The notes below the pieces were generated by a model. That model ran no database searches and had not been told where the DNA came from. It saw only the letters and a program-made list of their open reading frames with translations. Both the position numbers and the translations under genes were made by a program. 64,000 nt of DNA. It comes from Chitinophaga pinensis (GTDB lineage Bacteria; Bacteroidota; Bacteroidia; Flavobacteriales_D; Crocinitomicaceae). Of the stretch, positions 1 through 7,355 are shown piece after piece. The DNA is taken from positions 1 through 64,000 of the forward strand of contig CAMAZP010000011.1 in assembly GCA_945863605.1 (NCBI GenBank). Direction: 5' to 3'. The stretch's first letter is position 1; the number at the start of each line of letters is the position of its first letter.

Positions 1-145
1 GCCCATGGATGCCTAAACTATTTCGGCTTTTTAAACTACGTTTTTATTATTTTTATAAAAAAAATAAAAACTGCAAACAACATTCACTAAAAGAAAACGG
101 CAAAAACATAATGCAGATAAAAGCCGTCTTCCTTTAGTTCAAAAC
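1..145. other. Non-coding left edge, probable remnant of an attC-like site
   Basis: This AT-rich stretch has no credible gene. It ends in AAAAC directly before GTTATGCC at 146, the same left context as the two complete attC-like sites further on. A possible left arm near 14-32 shares AACTA and CGGCTTTT with the reverse complement of 121-140, but the pairing is loose and the window starts here, so a full site cannot be shown. Confidence 0.35.
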
Positions 146-153
146 GTTATGCC
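146..153 (+). repeat. attC-like R' box, left boundary of cassette 1
   Basis: GTTATGCC follows AAAAC, as at 7349 and 9145. It is exactly complementary to GGCATAAC at 7223-7230, the R''-like box at the far end of the same unit. That is the relation expected between the first bases of an integron cassette and its own attC. It fits the GTTRRRY core only imperfectly because the fifth base is T. Confidence 0.5.
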
Positions 154-167
154 TCATTCTAAAAGAC

Positions 168-177
168 GACCGTGCTA
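168..177 (+). other. GACCGTGCTA motif 22 bp after cassette boundary
   Basis: The ten bases GACCGTGCTA begin 22 bp after the G of GTTATGCC (146). The same ten bases begin 22 bp after the G of GTTAGCC at 9145. The motif is absent from the corresponding place after 7349. Its role is unknown. Confidence 0.5.
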
Positions 178-210
178 AAAACGAACGACAGAAATATGAC
201 AGGAAGACAA

Positions 211-305
211 GCCAACGCTTCGGCAAAATCAAAAGAGCTGCAACCAACCGCACAGAGCCAACGCTTTGCAGCACATTTGCTTTTGCCCCAACCGCACCGA
301 CACAC
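211..305 (+). repeat. ~95-bp hairpin element, copy 1
   Basis: The arms 223-243 and 266-286 pair over 21 bp with three mismatches around a 22-nt loop that contains CCAACCGCACA. The flanks are GCCAACGCT on the left and CAACCGCACCGACACAC on the right. Five words (GCCAACGCT, CAAAAGAGCT, CCAACCGCACA, AGCACATTTGC, CGACACAC) recur in the copy at 7086-7182. It lies between the cassette boundary and the first gene. Confidence 0.6.
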
Positions 306-383
306 ATCAACAAACACGATTACGGAAAACCGTAAGGACAATTAAAAAATCGAAAGTAACTTGCGAAACCGTAAAATTTATAG

Positions 384-1868
384 ATGAAATCAATACTAAA
401 TAATCCCTACAGAATTGCTGGCATTCTTGCCAACTGTTCTGAAAAAGATATTCTGAAACAAAAAAGCAAAATCAAACGATTTAGTGAAGTAGGCAAAGAA
501 ATCACTTCTGAATATGATTTTTCCTTTCTCAATTCGCTTCAACGGACAAATAGCATTATCGACAAAGCCTTTTCTGACATTGAACAAAATCAGAATAAAG
601 TAGTCCATTCTTTATTTTGGTTTACAAATTTGAATCCTATTGACAATACTGCAATCCAACATTTAATAACTGGAAATAAAGAAAAAGCTATTGAAATTTG
701 GGATAAATTAACGGACGAAAAAGAAGTTACAACTAAAAACTTTTCGGCTTTCAACAATATTGGAACACTTTATTTATTGGAGAATTCCAAAGAAGAAATT
801 AAACAAGGAATTACAGCTAAAATAAAACTTATTGCATCGGAGAACTTTAAAGATTTTGTTCATACAGTTGCTGATGAAACTTTTTCCATTGATAAAAACA
901 AACAGATTGAAATATTTATTGATGAATTGCTAACGCAATTCAAACAAAAATATTCAACTGCTGAAACAATGGAATTGTTCAGTAATTGCAATGGAACTAC
1001 ACAAAAGTATCTTTCTAAAAAGTTTACCGAAGAACCTATTCATAAAATTGAGGTGCAAATTGAACAATGCACTAATAAACGCACAAAGGACAAAAGCAAT
1101 GCTTATAAATTTGGAACAGATTTATACAGTAAAACCAAAAGCGAATTAACACTTTTAAAATCAATTGTAGGGAATACCAATCTGCAATACAAAATGTTAG
1201 CAGATAATATTGCTAAAGAATTACAGCAATGTTCCATTGATTATTTTAACGAAAGTCAGGAACTTGAAAGAAGTAATGATTACCTCGAAGAAGCAATGAA
1301 ACTGGCAAAATTAGCTGAAAGCGTTGCGATAAATGAAGCAACTAAAAGCAAAGCCAAAGAAAATATCAGTACGCTTGAAGGAATGAAAGACAGAGAGCTT
1401 AATCAAGCTATTGACATTTTAAAATCTATTAAACAAGCATATCAAACAAACGAAGCCAAAATCACTAAAGAGGTTTTGGAAATGCCTATGGGTTATAATC
1501 AATCCATAAACTGGACTAAAGTTAATCAGATGATTGCAAATTCATTAGATTGGGACAAAGTTGTAGAACTTATAAAGGAAACTATTTCAGTAAAAAGTGT
1601 AGAAAAAATTAAAAACTCGGATAAACAAACCAAAATAACAGAATATAAATCCTTAGTTGATTTCATACTTGAAAAATTGAATTATTCTCAAAAAAATCAA
1701 ATCAAATATATTTGCTATTGGAAAACAGTTACAGCTACACAGTCAACCACAAGCAGACCAACGACATCATCAACCAGTAGCACAAACAATGATGAAGGCA
1801 TTCCAACTTGGCTTTATTGGGTTGGTGGTATAATACTTTTAATAATACTTTCAAAAGCGTGTAACTAA
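384..1868 (+). CDS. Tail-anchored J-domain-like protein of the Hsp70 operon
   Basis: This 494-residue protein opens with a block of the type NPYRIAGILANCSEKDILKQ, which resembles helices I-II of divergent J domains (NPFRxLGLxxxASxxEI). No HPD tripeptide is visible, so any Hsp70-stimulating activity is inferred. The middle is mostly charged helix. A Ser/Thr-rich linker (about 450-470) leads to one C-terminal membrane helix (476-489), which suggests a tail-anchored protein facing the cytosol. It is the first gene of a four-gene operon and is followed 11 bp later by the GrpE-like gene and then by hsp70 and the kinase-AAA gene. That context supports a co-chaperone or client-adaptor role. It could also be a helical scaffold without J function. 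Confidence 0.55.
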   Translation: MKSILNNPYRIAGILANCSEKDILKQKSKIKRFSEVGKEITSEYDFSFLNSLQRTNSIIDKAFSDIEQNQNKVVHSLFWFTNLNPIDNTAIQHLITGNKEKAIEIWDKLTDEKEVTTKNFSAFNNIGTLYLLENSKEEIKQGITAKIKLIASENFKDFVHTVADETFSIDKNKQIEIFIDELLTQFKQKYSTAETMELFSNCNGTTQKYLSKKFTEEPIHKIEVQIEQCTNKRTKDKSNAYKFGTDLYSKTKSELTLLKSIVGNTNLQYKMLADNIAKELQQCSIDYFNESQELERSNDYLEEAMKLAKLAESVAINEATKSKAKENISTLEGMKDRELNQAIDILKSIKQAYQTNEAKITKEVLEMPMGYNQSINWTKVNQMIANSLDWDKVVELIKETISVKSVEKIKNSDKQTKITEYKSLVDFILEKLNYSQKNQIKYICYWKTVTATQSTTSRPTTSSTSSTNNDEGIPTWLYWVGGIILLIILSKACN

Positions 1869-1879
1869 ATAATAAACAA

Positions 1880-2785
1880 ATGAAAAAATCTATACTCATT
1901 CCTATTCTTCTTTGTGCAACAACAATTTTTGCACAAGAAAAAAATCCAGATTTGCAAAAGCAACAGCAGGAAATTGTTTCGTTAAATCAAAAACTAAACA
2001 ATCAACAAGTTGTAATCAGTCAGCAAAAAACTGAATTGGCAAAACTTTCTGTAAAGGCCGAAAATCAGGAAAAACAAATTGATAGTCTGAAAACTGCAAC
2101 AAGTCAAAATGTACAAAATATACAAACCATTGCAAATGATTTAGGTACAAAAATTCAACAAACAGAAACTACTGCAAAAGATAGCATTTCGAAGTTGGAC
2201 AAAGACGTAAATACAAATCGTTTGTATTGGATTATTGCAACGTTAGCAACGTTACTTTTAGGTGGTGTTTTATATTGGCTTTTAGGCAAACGTATTGCAA
2301 CGAGCAAAACAGATGTAGAAACCCAAATCAAAAACACCAAAAAATCTTTAGAAGAAGAAAGCATCAAATTAGATAGCAAATTGATTGAGGTTTTGGACAC
2401 ACAACTAAAATTGAAACAAGAAGAAAAACAAATAGTTTCAGCAAATTCAACTACTGAAATCGACCATTCTTTGGCTTTGAAAGTAGCTGATGAAATTGTG
2501 AGAATGCAAAAGAACATTTCTAAAATGGACGAAGAAACTAAAGGACTAAAACCACTTGTAAAAGGCATTGAAAGAATACAGGCAAACTTTGCTTCTAATG
2601 GTTATGAAACGATTAATCTTCTAAACAAAGATTATGACGAGAGAATGAATATTGATGTAATCAATTTCATAACAGACGAAAATCTAACTGAAGGAAGAAA
2701 AATTATCACATCTGTTGTAAAACCACAGGTAAATTATAATGGTGTTCTTATTCAAAGAGCACAAGTAGATGTTTCTCAAAACTAA
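1880..2785 (+). CDS. Membrane-anchored coiled-coil protein with GrpE-like C-terminus
   Basis: This 301-residue protein has an N-terminal signal sequence (about 1-19), a Gln/Lys-rich coiled coil (25-105), one membrane helix (about 114-134), a second helical stretch, and a C-terminal domain (about 238-298). The last domain has the layout of the GrpE beta domain: GYE-x-I, then DYDERMNID, then a GRKIITSVVKPQVNYNGVL-type end and a final RAQVDV strand. GrpE is the nucleotide-exchange factor of Hsp70, and hsp70 is the next gene, 17 bp on, which strengthens the call. The expected topology is coiled coil outside and GrpE-like domain in the cytosol. Ordinary GrpE proteins are soluble and about 190 residues, so this would be an anchored variant. 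The call rests on pattern reading and context. Confidence 0.6.
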   Translation: MKKSILIPILLCATTIFAQEKNPDLQKQQQEIVSLNQKLNNQQVVISQQKTELAKLSVKAENQEKQIDSLKTATSQNVQNIQTIANDLGTKIQQTETTAKDSISKLDKDVNTNRLYWIIATLATLLLGGVLYWLLGKRIATSKTDVETQIKNTKKSLEEESIKLDSKLIEVLDTQLKLKQEEKQIVSANSTTEIDHSLALKVADEIVRMQKNISKMDEETKGLKPLVKGIERIQANFASNGYETINLLNKDYDERMNIDVINFITDENLTEGRKIITSVVKPQVNYNGVLIQRAQVDVSQN

Positions 2786-2802
2786 AATATTAAAAAAATA
2801 AA

Positions 2803-5316
2803 ATGGCAAGAACTAAAATAGATTACGGTATCGACTTGGGTACAACCAATTCCGCAATTTCAAGAATTGAAGGTGGAGAAGCAAAAATTATAAAAGTTAA
2901 TGGACTTGACGACACGATGCCGTCTTGCATCGCTTATAACAAAAAAGGTGTTTTAGCAGGCAAAAAAGCATTCGCAGTTTACAGAAGTGAACAAGAAGCT
3001 AGTTTATCCAAAGATATAGAACCTAATGCTTTTATCGAATTCAAAAGAACAATGGGAACTGATAAAAAGCATTTCAGTTCCAATTTAGATAAAGATTTAA
3101 GTTCAGAAGAATTATCAGCAGAGGTTTTAAAAACATTAAAATCATTTGTAACTGATGAAGCCGTAAACGCAGTAGTAATTACCGTTCCAGCAGTTTTCAA
3201 AAACAATCAAATTGATGCTACAAGACGAGCCGCGAAGTTAGCGGGCTTTGAACACGCAGAAGTTTTGCAAGAACCAGTTGCAGCTGCAATTGCTTATGGT
3301 TTAGACAATAATAAGAAAGACGGCTTTTGGTTGGTTTTTGATTTTGGAGGTGGAACTTTTGATGCTGCTTTGCTTAAAGTTGAAGACGGTATTATGAAAG
3401 TTGCAGATACGGAAGGAGATAATTATTTAGGTGGTAAAAATTTAGACTTGGCTATTGTAGATGAAATTATAATTCCGCACATCCAAGAAAACTTTTCAAT
3501 TGACGATATTTTAAATGATGACACCAAGAAATTGAAATATAGGGAAGCGTTAAAATCTTTTGCAGAAGAACTAAAAAACGAACTTTCATTTAAAAGTGAG
3601 TTTAATTTATACAAAGAAGAAGGTTCTGGAACTGATGATGACGGAGAAGATATTGAAATTGACTTAACGGTAACACAAGCTGATTTGGAAAAAGTCTTAT
3701 CACCTGTTTTTCAAAAAGCGGTAGATATTTCTAAAAAACTTTTAGAGCGTAATAACTTAAAAGGTTCGTCTTTGAATTCCTTGATTTTGGTTGGAGGACC
3801 AACTTTTTCGCCAATCATCAGAAAGATGTTGGAGAAACAGATTTGCAAGCCTGATACAACTGTTGACCCAATGACTGTAGTTTCTAAAGGAGCTGCTTTG
3901 TATGCTTCTACAGTAAATCTATCTAATGAAATTATTGACAAAGGAAGAACAAAAGGTAAAATTCAAATTGAAATCGGACACGAAGCATCAACCGTTGAAA
4001 TGGAAGAATTTGTTACACTTAAAATTTTGGTAGATAAAACGGAAGGAATAATTCCCGAAAAGGTCTTTGCTGAAATTGCAAGAAATGACAAAGCTTGGTC
4101 AAGCGGAAAGGTTGAAATAAACCAAATAGGCGAAGTCATTGAAACGCAACTAAAAGAAGGTAAAAATGGTTTTGAAGTTACTTTGTTTGACGATAAAGGA
4201 AACATTTTAGAAAGCGAACCCAAGGAATTTACAATAATTCAAGGAATTGGCGGATTGAACTCAATGCAAGGACTTACACTTAATTGGGGCATCGAAATTA
4301 AAAAAAGAGAAACAGGCAAAATTGAATTTAGACAAGTTTCGGGTTTGGAGCAAAATAAATCTTTACCTGCAACAGGAACAGCAAACGGATTAAAAACTCA
4401 AAAACAAATTCGTCCCGGAATGGATAATGATTTCATTAAAATTCCATTATATCAAGGCGAACACGGAGCAGATGGAACAAGAGCCATTTACAACGAACAC
4501 GTTTATGACATCATAATTAGCGGAGCAGATTTGCCAGCATTATTGCCAGAAAACAGCGATGTAGATTTGATGATAAATATTGACAAATCTCAAAAAGTTT
4601 CTATTCAAGCATATTTTCCATATTTAGACCATACCGCAGAAATAGATGTTCCAACCGACACCGTTCAATCCGTTGAAACTAATTGGCTTTCAAATGAAAT
4701 TCGCAAAGCAAAAGGAAGCATTGAAGAATTGAAAGACGAAGGAATAAACGCTGATAGAGTTCAAAAAATTGAAAACGACATCACTGAACTCGAAAAAAAG
4801 TTTGACAATAGCAAAAACGATGTGGACGGTAAACAAGAAGTTTTAACAAATCTTCGTAAAACGCTTAAAACTATTGACGAATTAAGCGAAACTACAGAAT
4901 GGCCAAAATTGGAAGAAGAGCTAAAAGAGGAATTTTACAGATTAGAAAAAGCTAATAAGGACTTAGGAAATGATAAAACAACTCAAATTGTAAATCATTT
5001 AAGAAACCAATTAGAAGAGGTTTTGAAAACGCAGGATATTAAATTAGGTAAAGCATTGGCAGAGGAAATACATTCTGTATTTTTTCAAATGACTTTAGTA
5101 TATCAATTGATTAATTTCATCAGACAACACAATCAAAATTTTGGCTCATACCATTGGAAAGATAGCAATCGAGCAAGACAACTTTTAAATGAAGGTTTAC
5201 AACAAATCGGAGAAAATCCAACTACAGAAGATTTACATCCTATTGTTATCGACTTAATCAATTTATTACCAGATACAGAAAAACCAAGCGGTGATGATAC
5301 TGTTTTAGTCGGATAA
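2803..5316 (+). CDS. Divergent Hsp70 (DnaK-like) chaperone
   Basis: This 837-residue protein has the complete Hsp70 nucleotide-binding domain: phosphate-1 loop GIDLGTTNSA (about 9-18), a QATRRAAKLAG-type segment followed by LQEPVAAAIAYG, phosphate-2 loop DFGGGT (180-185) and the adenosine loop LVGGPT (about 329-334). The last ~400 residues differ from housekeeping DnaK. They are longer (DnaK is about 640 in total), contain a coiled-coil-rich stretch (about 625-720) and have no EEVD-like tail. It sits between a GrpE-like gene and a kinase-AAA gene (3-bp gap), so it is probably the ATP-driven core of a dedicated machine rather than the general DnaK. The ATPase assignment is secure; substrate and purpose are unknown. 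Confidence 0.9.
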   Translation: MARTKIDYGIDLGTTNSAISRIEGGEAKIIKVNGLDDTMPSCIAYNKKGVLAGKKAFAVYRSEQEASLSKDIEPNAFIEFKRTMGTDKKHFSSNLDKDLSSEELSAEVLKTLKSFVTDEAVNAVVITVPAVFKNNQIDATRRAAKLAGFEHAEVLQEPVAAAIAYGLDNNKKDGFWLVFDFGGGTFDAALLKVEDGIMKVADTEGDNYLGGKNLDLAIVDEIIIPHIQENFSIDDILNDDTKKLKYREALKSFAEELKNELSFKSEFNLYKEEGSGTDDDGEDIEIDLTVTQADLEKVLSPVFQKAVDISKKLLERNNLKGSSLNSLILVGGPTFSPIIRKMLEKQICKPDTTVDPMTVVSKGAALYASTVNLSNEIIDKGRTKGKIQIEIGHEASTVEMEEFVTLKILVDKTEGIIPEKVFAEIARNDKAWSSGKVEINQIGEVIETQLKEGKNGFEVTLFDDKGNILESEPKEFTIIQGIGGLNSMQGLTLNWGIEIKKRETGKIEFRQVSGLEQNKSLPATGTANGLKTQKQIRPGMDNDFIKIPLYQGEHGADGTRAIYNEHVYDIIISGADLPALLPENSDVDLMINIDKSQKVSIQAYFPYLDHTAEIDVPTDTVQSVETNWLSNEIRKAKGSIEELKDEGINADRVQKIENDITELEKKFDNSKNDVDGKQEVLTNLRKTLKTIDELSETTEWPKLEEELKEEFYRLEKANKDLGNDKTTQIVNHLRNQLEEVLKTQDIKLGKALAEEIHSVFFQMTLVYQLINFIRQHNQNFGSYHWKDSNRARQLLNEGLQQIGENPTTEDLHPIVIDLINLLPDTEKPSGDDTVLVG

Positions 5317-5319
5317 AAA

Positions 5320-7083
5320 ATGAGTAACGCAAAATCTATATTAACAAAAGGTCAAATCATCGACAATAAATATTCGGTTAGCTTCTTTCTGAAAAAAGGA
5401 AGCTATGCCGAAACTTATCGAGTACAAAATGAAGCGAAGGAAACCAAACTTCTAAAGCTTTTTGACTTCGCTAAATTGCATCGTACACAGTTTACAGAAA
5501 GCGGAGAAATTTTGGAAATTGAAATGCTGAAACAAATCAAACATTCCAATTTGATAAAGTACACCGATGGTGGAAATATCGTAATTGACAACCAAAAATT
5601 GGCTTATGTGGTGTTGGATTTTGTAAGTGGCGAAACTTTAGCAGATAAAATGAAACGTGAAAACACGTTGAATTTGTATGAAGCAAAAAGCATCATTTTA
5701 AGTGTTTTAAATGGTTTGAATTATTTACATAACAAGCAAGTCATTCACAACGACATTACCAACCAAAATGTAATGTTAGATTTATCAGGCAAAGTTACCA
5801 TTCCAAAAATTATTGATTTTGGATATGCTCGATTTTTAAAGCAATCAAACAAAGATTTTTTAAAAGATGGTTTGAATTTATTCTATACAGCTAATGAAAC
5901 TTTTAATAAAGTCTTTTCATTCCAAAGCGACATTTATTCTGTTGGTGCATTGTATTTTCATTTACTAACAGGTTTACCACCCTATTTTATAGAAATTTCA
6001 AAATACAAATCCGATAAAATACAATTAGAAGATGTCATTTTAGACGAAAGAAAAAAGCCTTTAAAGTTTTCTGATAAGATAGACGGGCAAACACAGAATA
6101 TAATTCGAAAAGCATTACAGACAAAAGCAGAAAACCGTTTTAAATCTGTAAAAGAATTCATCCAAACTTTGAACGGAGAATTAGAAGTTGAGCTTTCAAT
6201 TCAAGAAGAAAAAGTAACCAAAATTCAACCAAAAGAAAATAAGAAAGGAAAAGGATTTTTAGCCATTGCAGGAATGCAAGAGTTAAAAAACACTATTCAA
6301 TTAGACGTTATTGATGCTTTAAATCAAAAAGAACGGTATGCAGAATATGGTTTAACAATTCCAAACGGAATGTTGCTTTATGGTCCGCCAGGTTGCGGAA
6401 AGACCTTTTTTGCAGAGAAAATGGCGGAAGAAATCGGCTTTAATTTTTATCAAATAAAACCTTCTGACATTCAAAGCAAATTTGTCAACGCATCACAGGA
6501 AAATATTAAAAACTTGTTTGACGAAGCAAAACAAAACGCACCAAGCATAATTTTTATTGATGAATTAGATGCACTTGTTCCAAATAGAGATACATCTAAT
6601 ATCAGCCATATGAACACAAGTGCAGTAAATGAGTTTTTAGCACAAATGAATAATTGTGGTGATGATGGTATTTTTATTGTCGGTGCAACCAACAGACCAA
6701 ATGCAATTGACCCAGCAATTTTACGTTCAGGAAGATTAGACAAACATATTTATTTGCCACCACCAGACTTTGAAGCTCGAAAATTGATGTTTGAATTGTA
6801 CTTAAAAAAACGTCCGACAGAAATCGGCTTGAATTATGACGAATTAGCCAAAGCAACGGAAAACTATGTTTCAAGCGACATTAAATTTTTATGTGACGAA
6901 GCTTCAAGAAAGGCATTGAAAGACAATTTAAGAATTACAAAATTGATAGTTTTGGAAACTGTAAAAAATAATAAGCCATCAGTTTCTTTGCAGGAATTGA
7001 ACAGCTATTTAGCTATTAAAGCAAAAATGGAAGGAGAAAACAACAATAATAACGACAGACCGAGAATAGGATTTAAAACATAA
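5320..7083 (+). CDS. Protein kinase-AAA+ ATPase fusion
   Basis: This 587-residue two-domain protein starts with a Ser/Thr-kinase fold (about 15-290): a glycine-loop remnant GSYAETYRV (27-35), a beta-3 lysine in LLKLF, a catalytic loop HNDITNQN with Asp145 (HND in place of HRD), DFG at 166-168, and SDIYSVGAL in the F helix. The second half (about 310-560) is a CDC48/FtsH-type AAA+ module: Walker A GPPGCGKT (355-362), Walker B FIDELDA with Asp414-Glu415, sensor 1 GATNRP and arginine-finger region RSGRLD. Both active sites look intact apart from the HRD-to-HND change. It is the last gene of the four-gene operon, 3 bp after hsp70, so it could phosphorylate and unfold clients or partners of that chaperone. 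The fusion is read directly from the sequence; the role is inferred. Confidence 0.9.
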   Translation: MSNAKSILTKGQIIDNKYSVSFFLKKGSYAETYRVQNEAKETKLLKLFDFAKLHRTQFTESGEILEIEMLKQIKHSNLIKYTDGGNIVIDNQKLAYVVLDFVSGETLADKMKRENTLNLYEAKSIILSVLNGLNYLHNKQVIHNDITNQNVMLDLSGKVTIPKIIDFGYARFLKQSNKDFLKDGLNLFYTANETFNKVFSFQSDIYSVGALYFHLLTGLPPYFIEISKYKSDKIQLEDVILDERKKPLKFSDKIDGQTQNIIRKALQTKAENRFKSVKEFIQTLNGELEVELSIQEEKVTKIQPKENKKGKGFLAIAGMQELKNTIQLDVIDALNQKERYAEYGLTIPNGMLLYGPPGCGKTFFAEKMAEEIGFNFYQIKPSDIQSKFVNASQENIKNLFDEAKQNAPSIIFIDELDALVPNRDTSNISHMNTSAVNEFLAQMNNCGDDGIFIVGATNRPNAIDPAILRSGRLDKHIYLPPPDFEARKLMFELYLKKRPTEIGLNYDELAKATENYVSSDIKFLCDEASRKALKDNLRITKLIVLETVKNNKPSVSLQELNSYLAIKAKMEGENNNNNDRPRIGFKT

Positions 7084-7085
7084 AT

Positions 7086-7182
7086 GCCAACGCTAAAGCA
7101 AGCACATTTGCAATTCGCACAAGCCAACCGCACAAAGCCAAAATTGCAAAAGAGCTTGCTTTCCCAACGCACAACGACACAC
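7086..7182 (+). repeat. ~95-bp hairpin element, copy 2 (arms swapped)
   Basis: The arms 7095-7115 and 7142-7162 pair over 21 bp with three mismatches around a 26-nt loop that again contains CCAACCGCACA and AGCCAA. Relative to copy 1 the two arm types are exchanged: the AGCACATTTGC arm comes first here and the CAAAAGAGCT arm second, while loop and outer flanks keep their orientation. It starts 2 bp after the kinase-AAA stop codon, so it could also act in 3'-end processing. A weak reading frame across 7084-7353 is not regarded as a gene. Confidence 0.6.
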
Positions 7183-7222
7183 CAAATGGACAGACAAACA
7201 ACATACCGAGAAGAAGAACGAA

Positions 7223-7355
7223 GGCATAACAGCGGTTTTGCAAAAAAGCGGGTTCAGTGGTTAATTGAACATACTACCTCGCATCAACTTTTGTGGTATC
7301 TTGACAGTTTAGTGCTCCGAAATCCGCTTCTTCGCAAAGCCGCAAAACGTTAGGT
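7223..7355 (+). repeat. attC-like recombination site 1
   Basis: The R''-like box GGCATAAC (7223-7230), a single A, then GCGG...GCGG (7232-7251) pairs with 7324-7343 over 17 of 20 positions, followed by AAAAC and the R' box GTTAGGT (7349-7355, a GTTRRRY match). The unpaired A opposite AAAAC next to the core is the same as in site 2, recalling the unpaired central spacer of attC. The loop between the arms is about 72 nt. Complementarity of the R'' box to 146-153 ties this site to the left end of cassette 1. Confidence 0.6.

Larger units (their letters stand above)
147..7349 (+). mobile_element. Putative 7.2-kb integron-like cassette 1 (four-gene chaperone/kinase operon)
   Basis: The boundaries are placed at the G^TT points of the R'-like boxes at 146 and 7349. 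The four genes inside all point the same way and end just before the attC-like hairpin, as cassette genes do. Integron cassettes usually hold one or two genes in about 1 kb, so 7.2 kb with four genes would be exceptional. No integrase gene is in the window. The sequence shows the boxes and hairpins; the integron interpretation is inference. Confidence 0.45.

Noticed and set aside
1..40. Left arm of a complete attC-like site at the window edge
   Set aside because: Only short words (AACTA, CGGCTTTT) match the opposite arm, and the window begins here, so pairing cannot be shown.
159..341. 60-codon minus-strand frame at the left edge
   Set aside because: It overlaps the hairpin element, is Cys/Phe-rich without a recognisable motif, and runs opposite to all cassette genes.
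7084..7353. 89-codon open frame directly after the kinase-AAA gene
   Set aside because: It runs through the hairpin element and the attC-like site, its product is low-complexity and basic, and it has no family pattern. The DNA structure explains the open frame.
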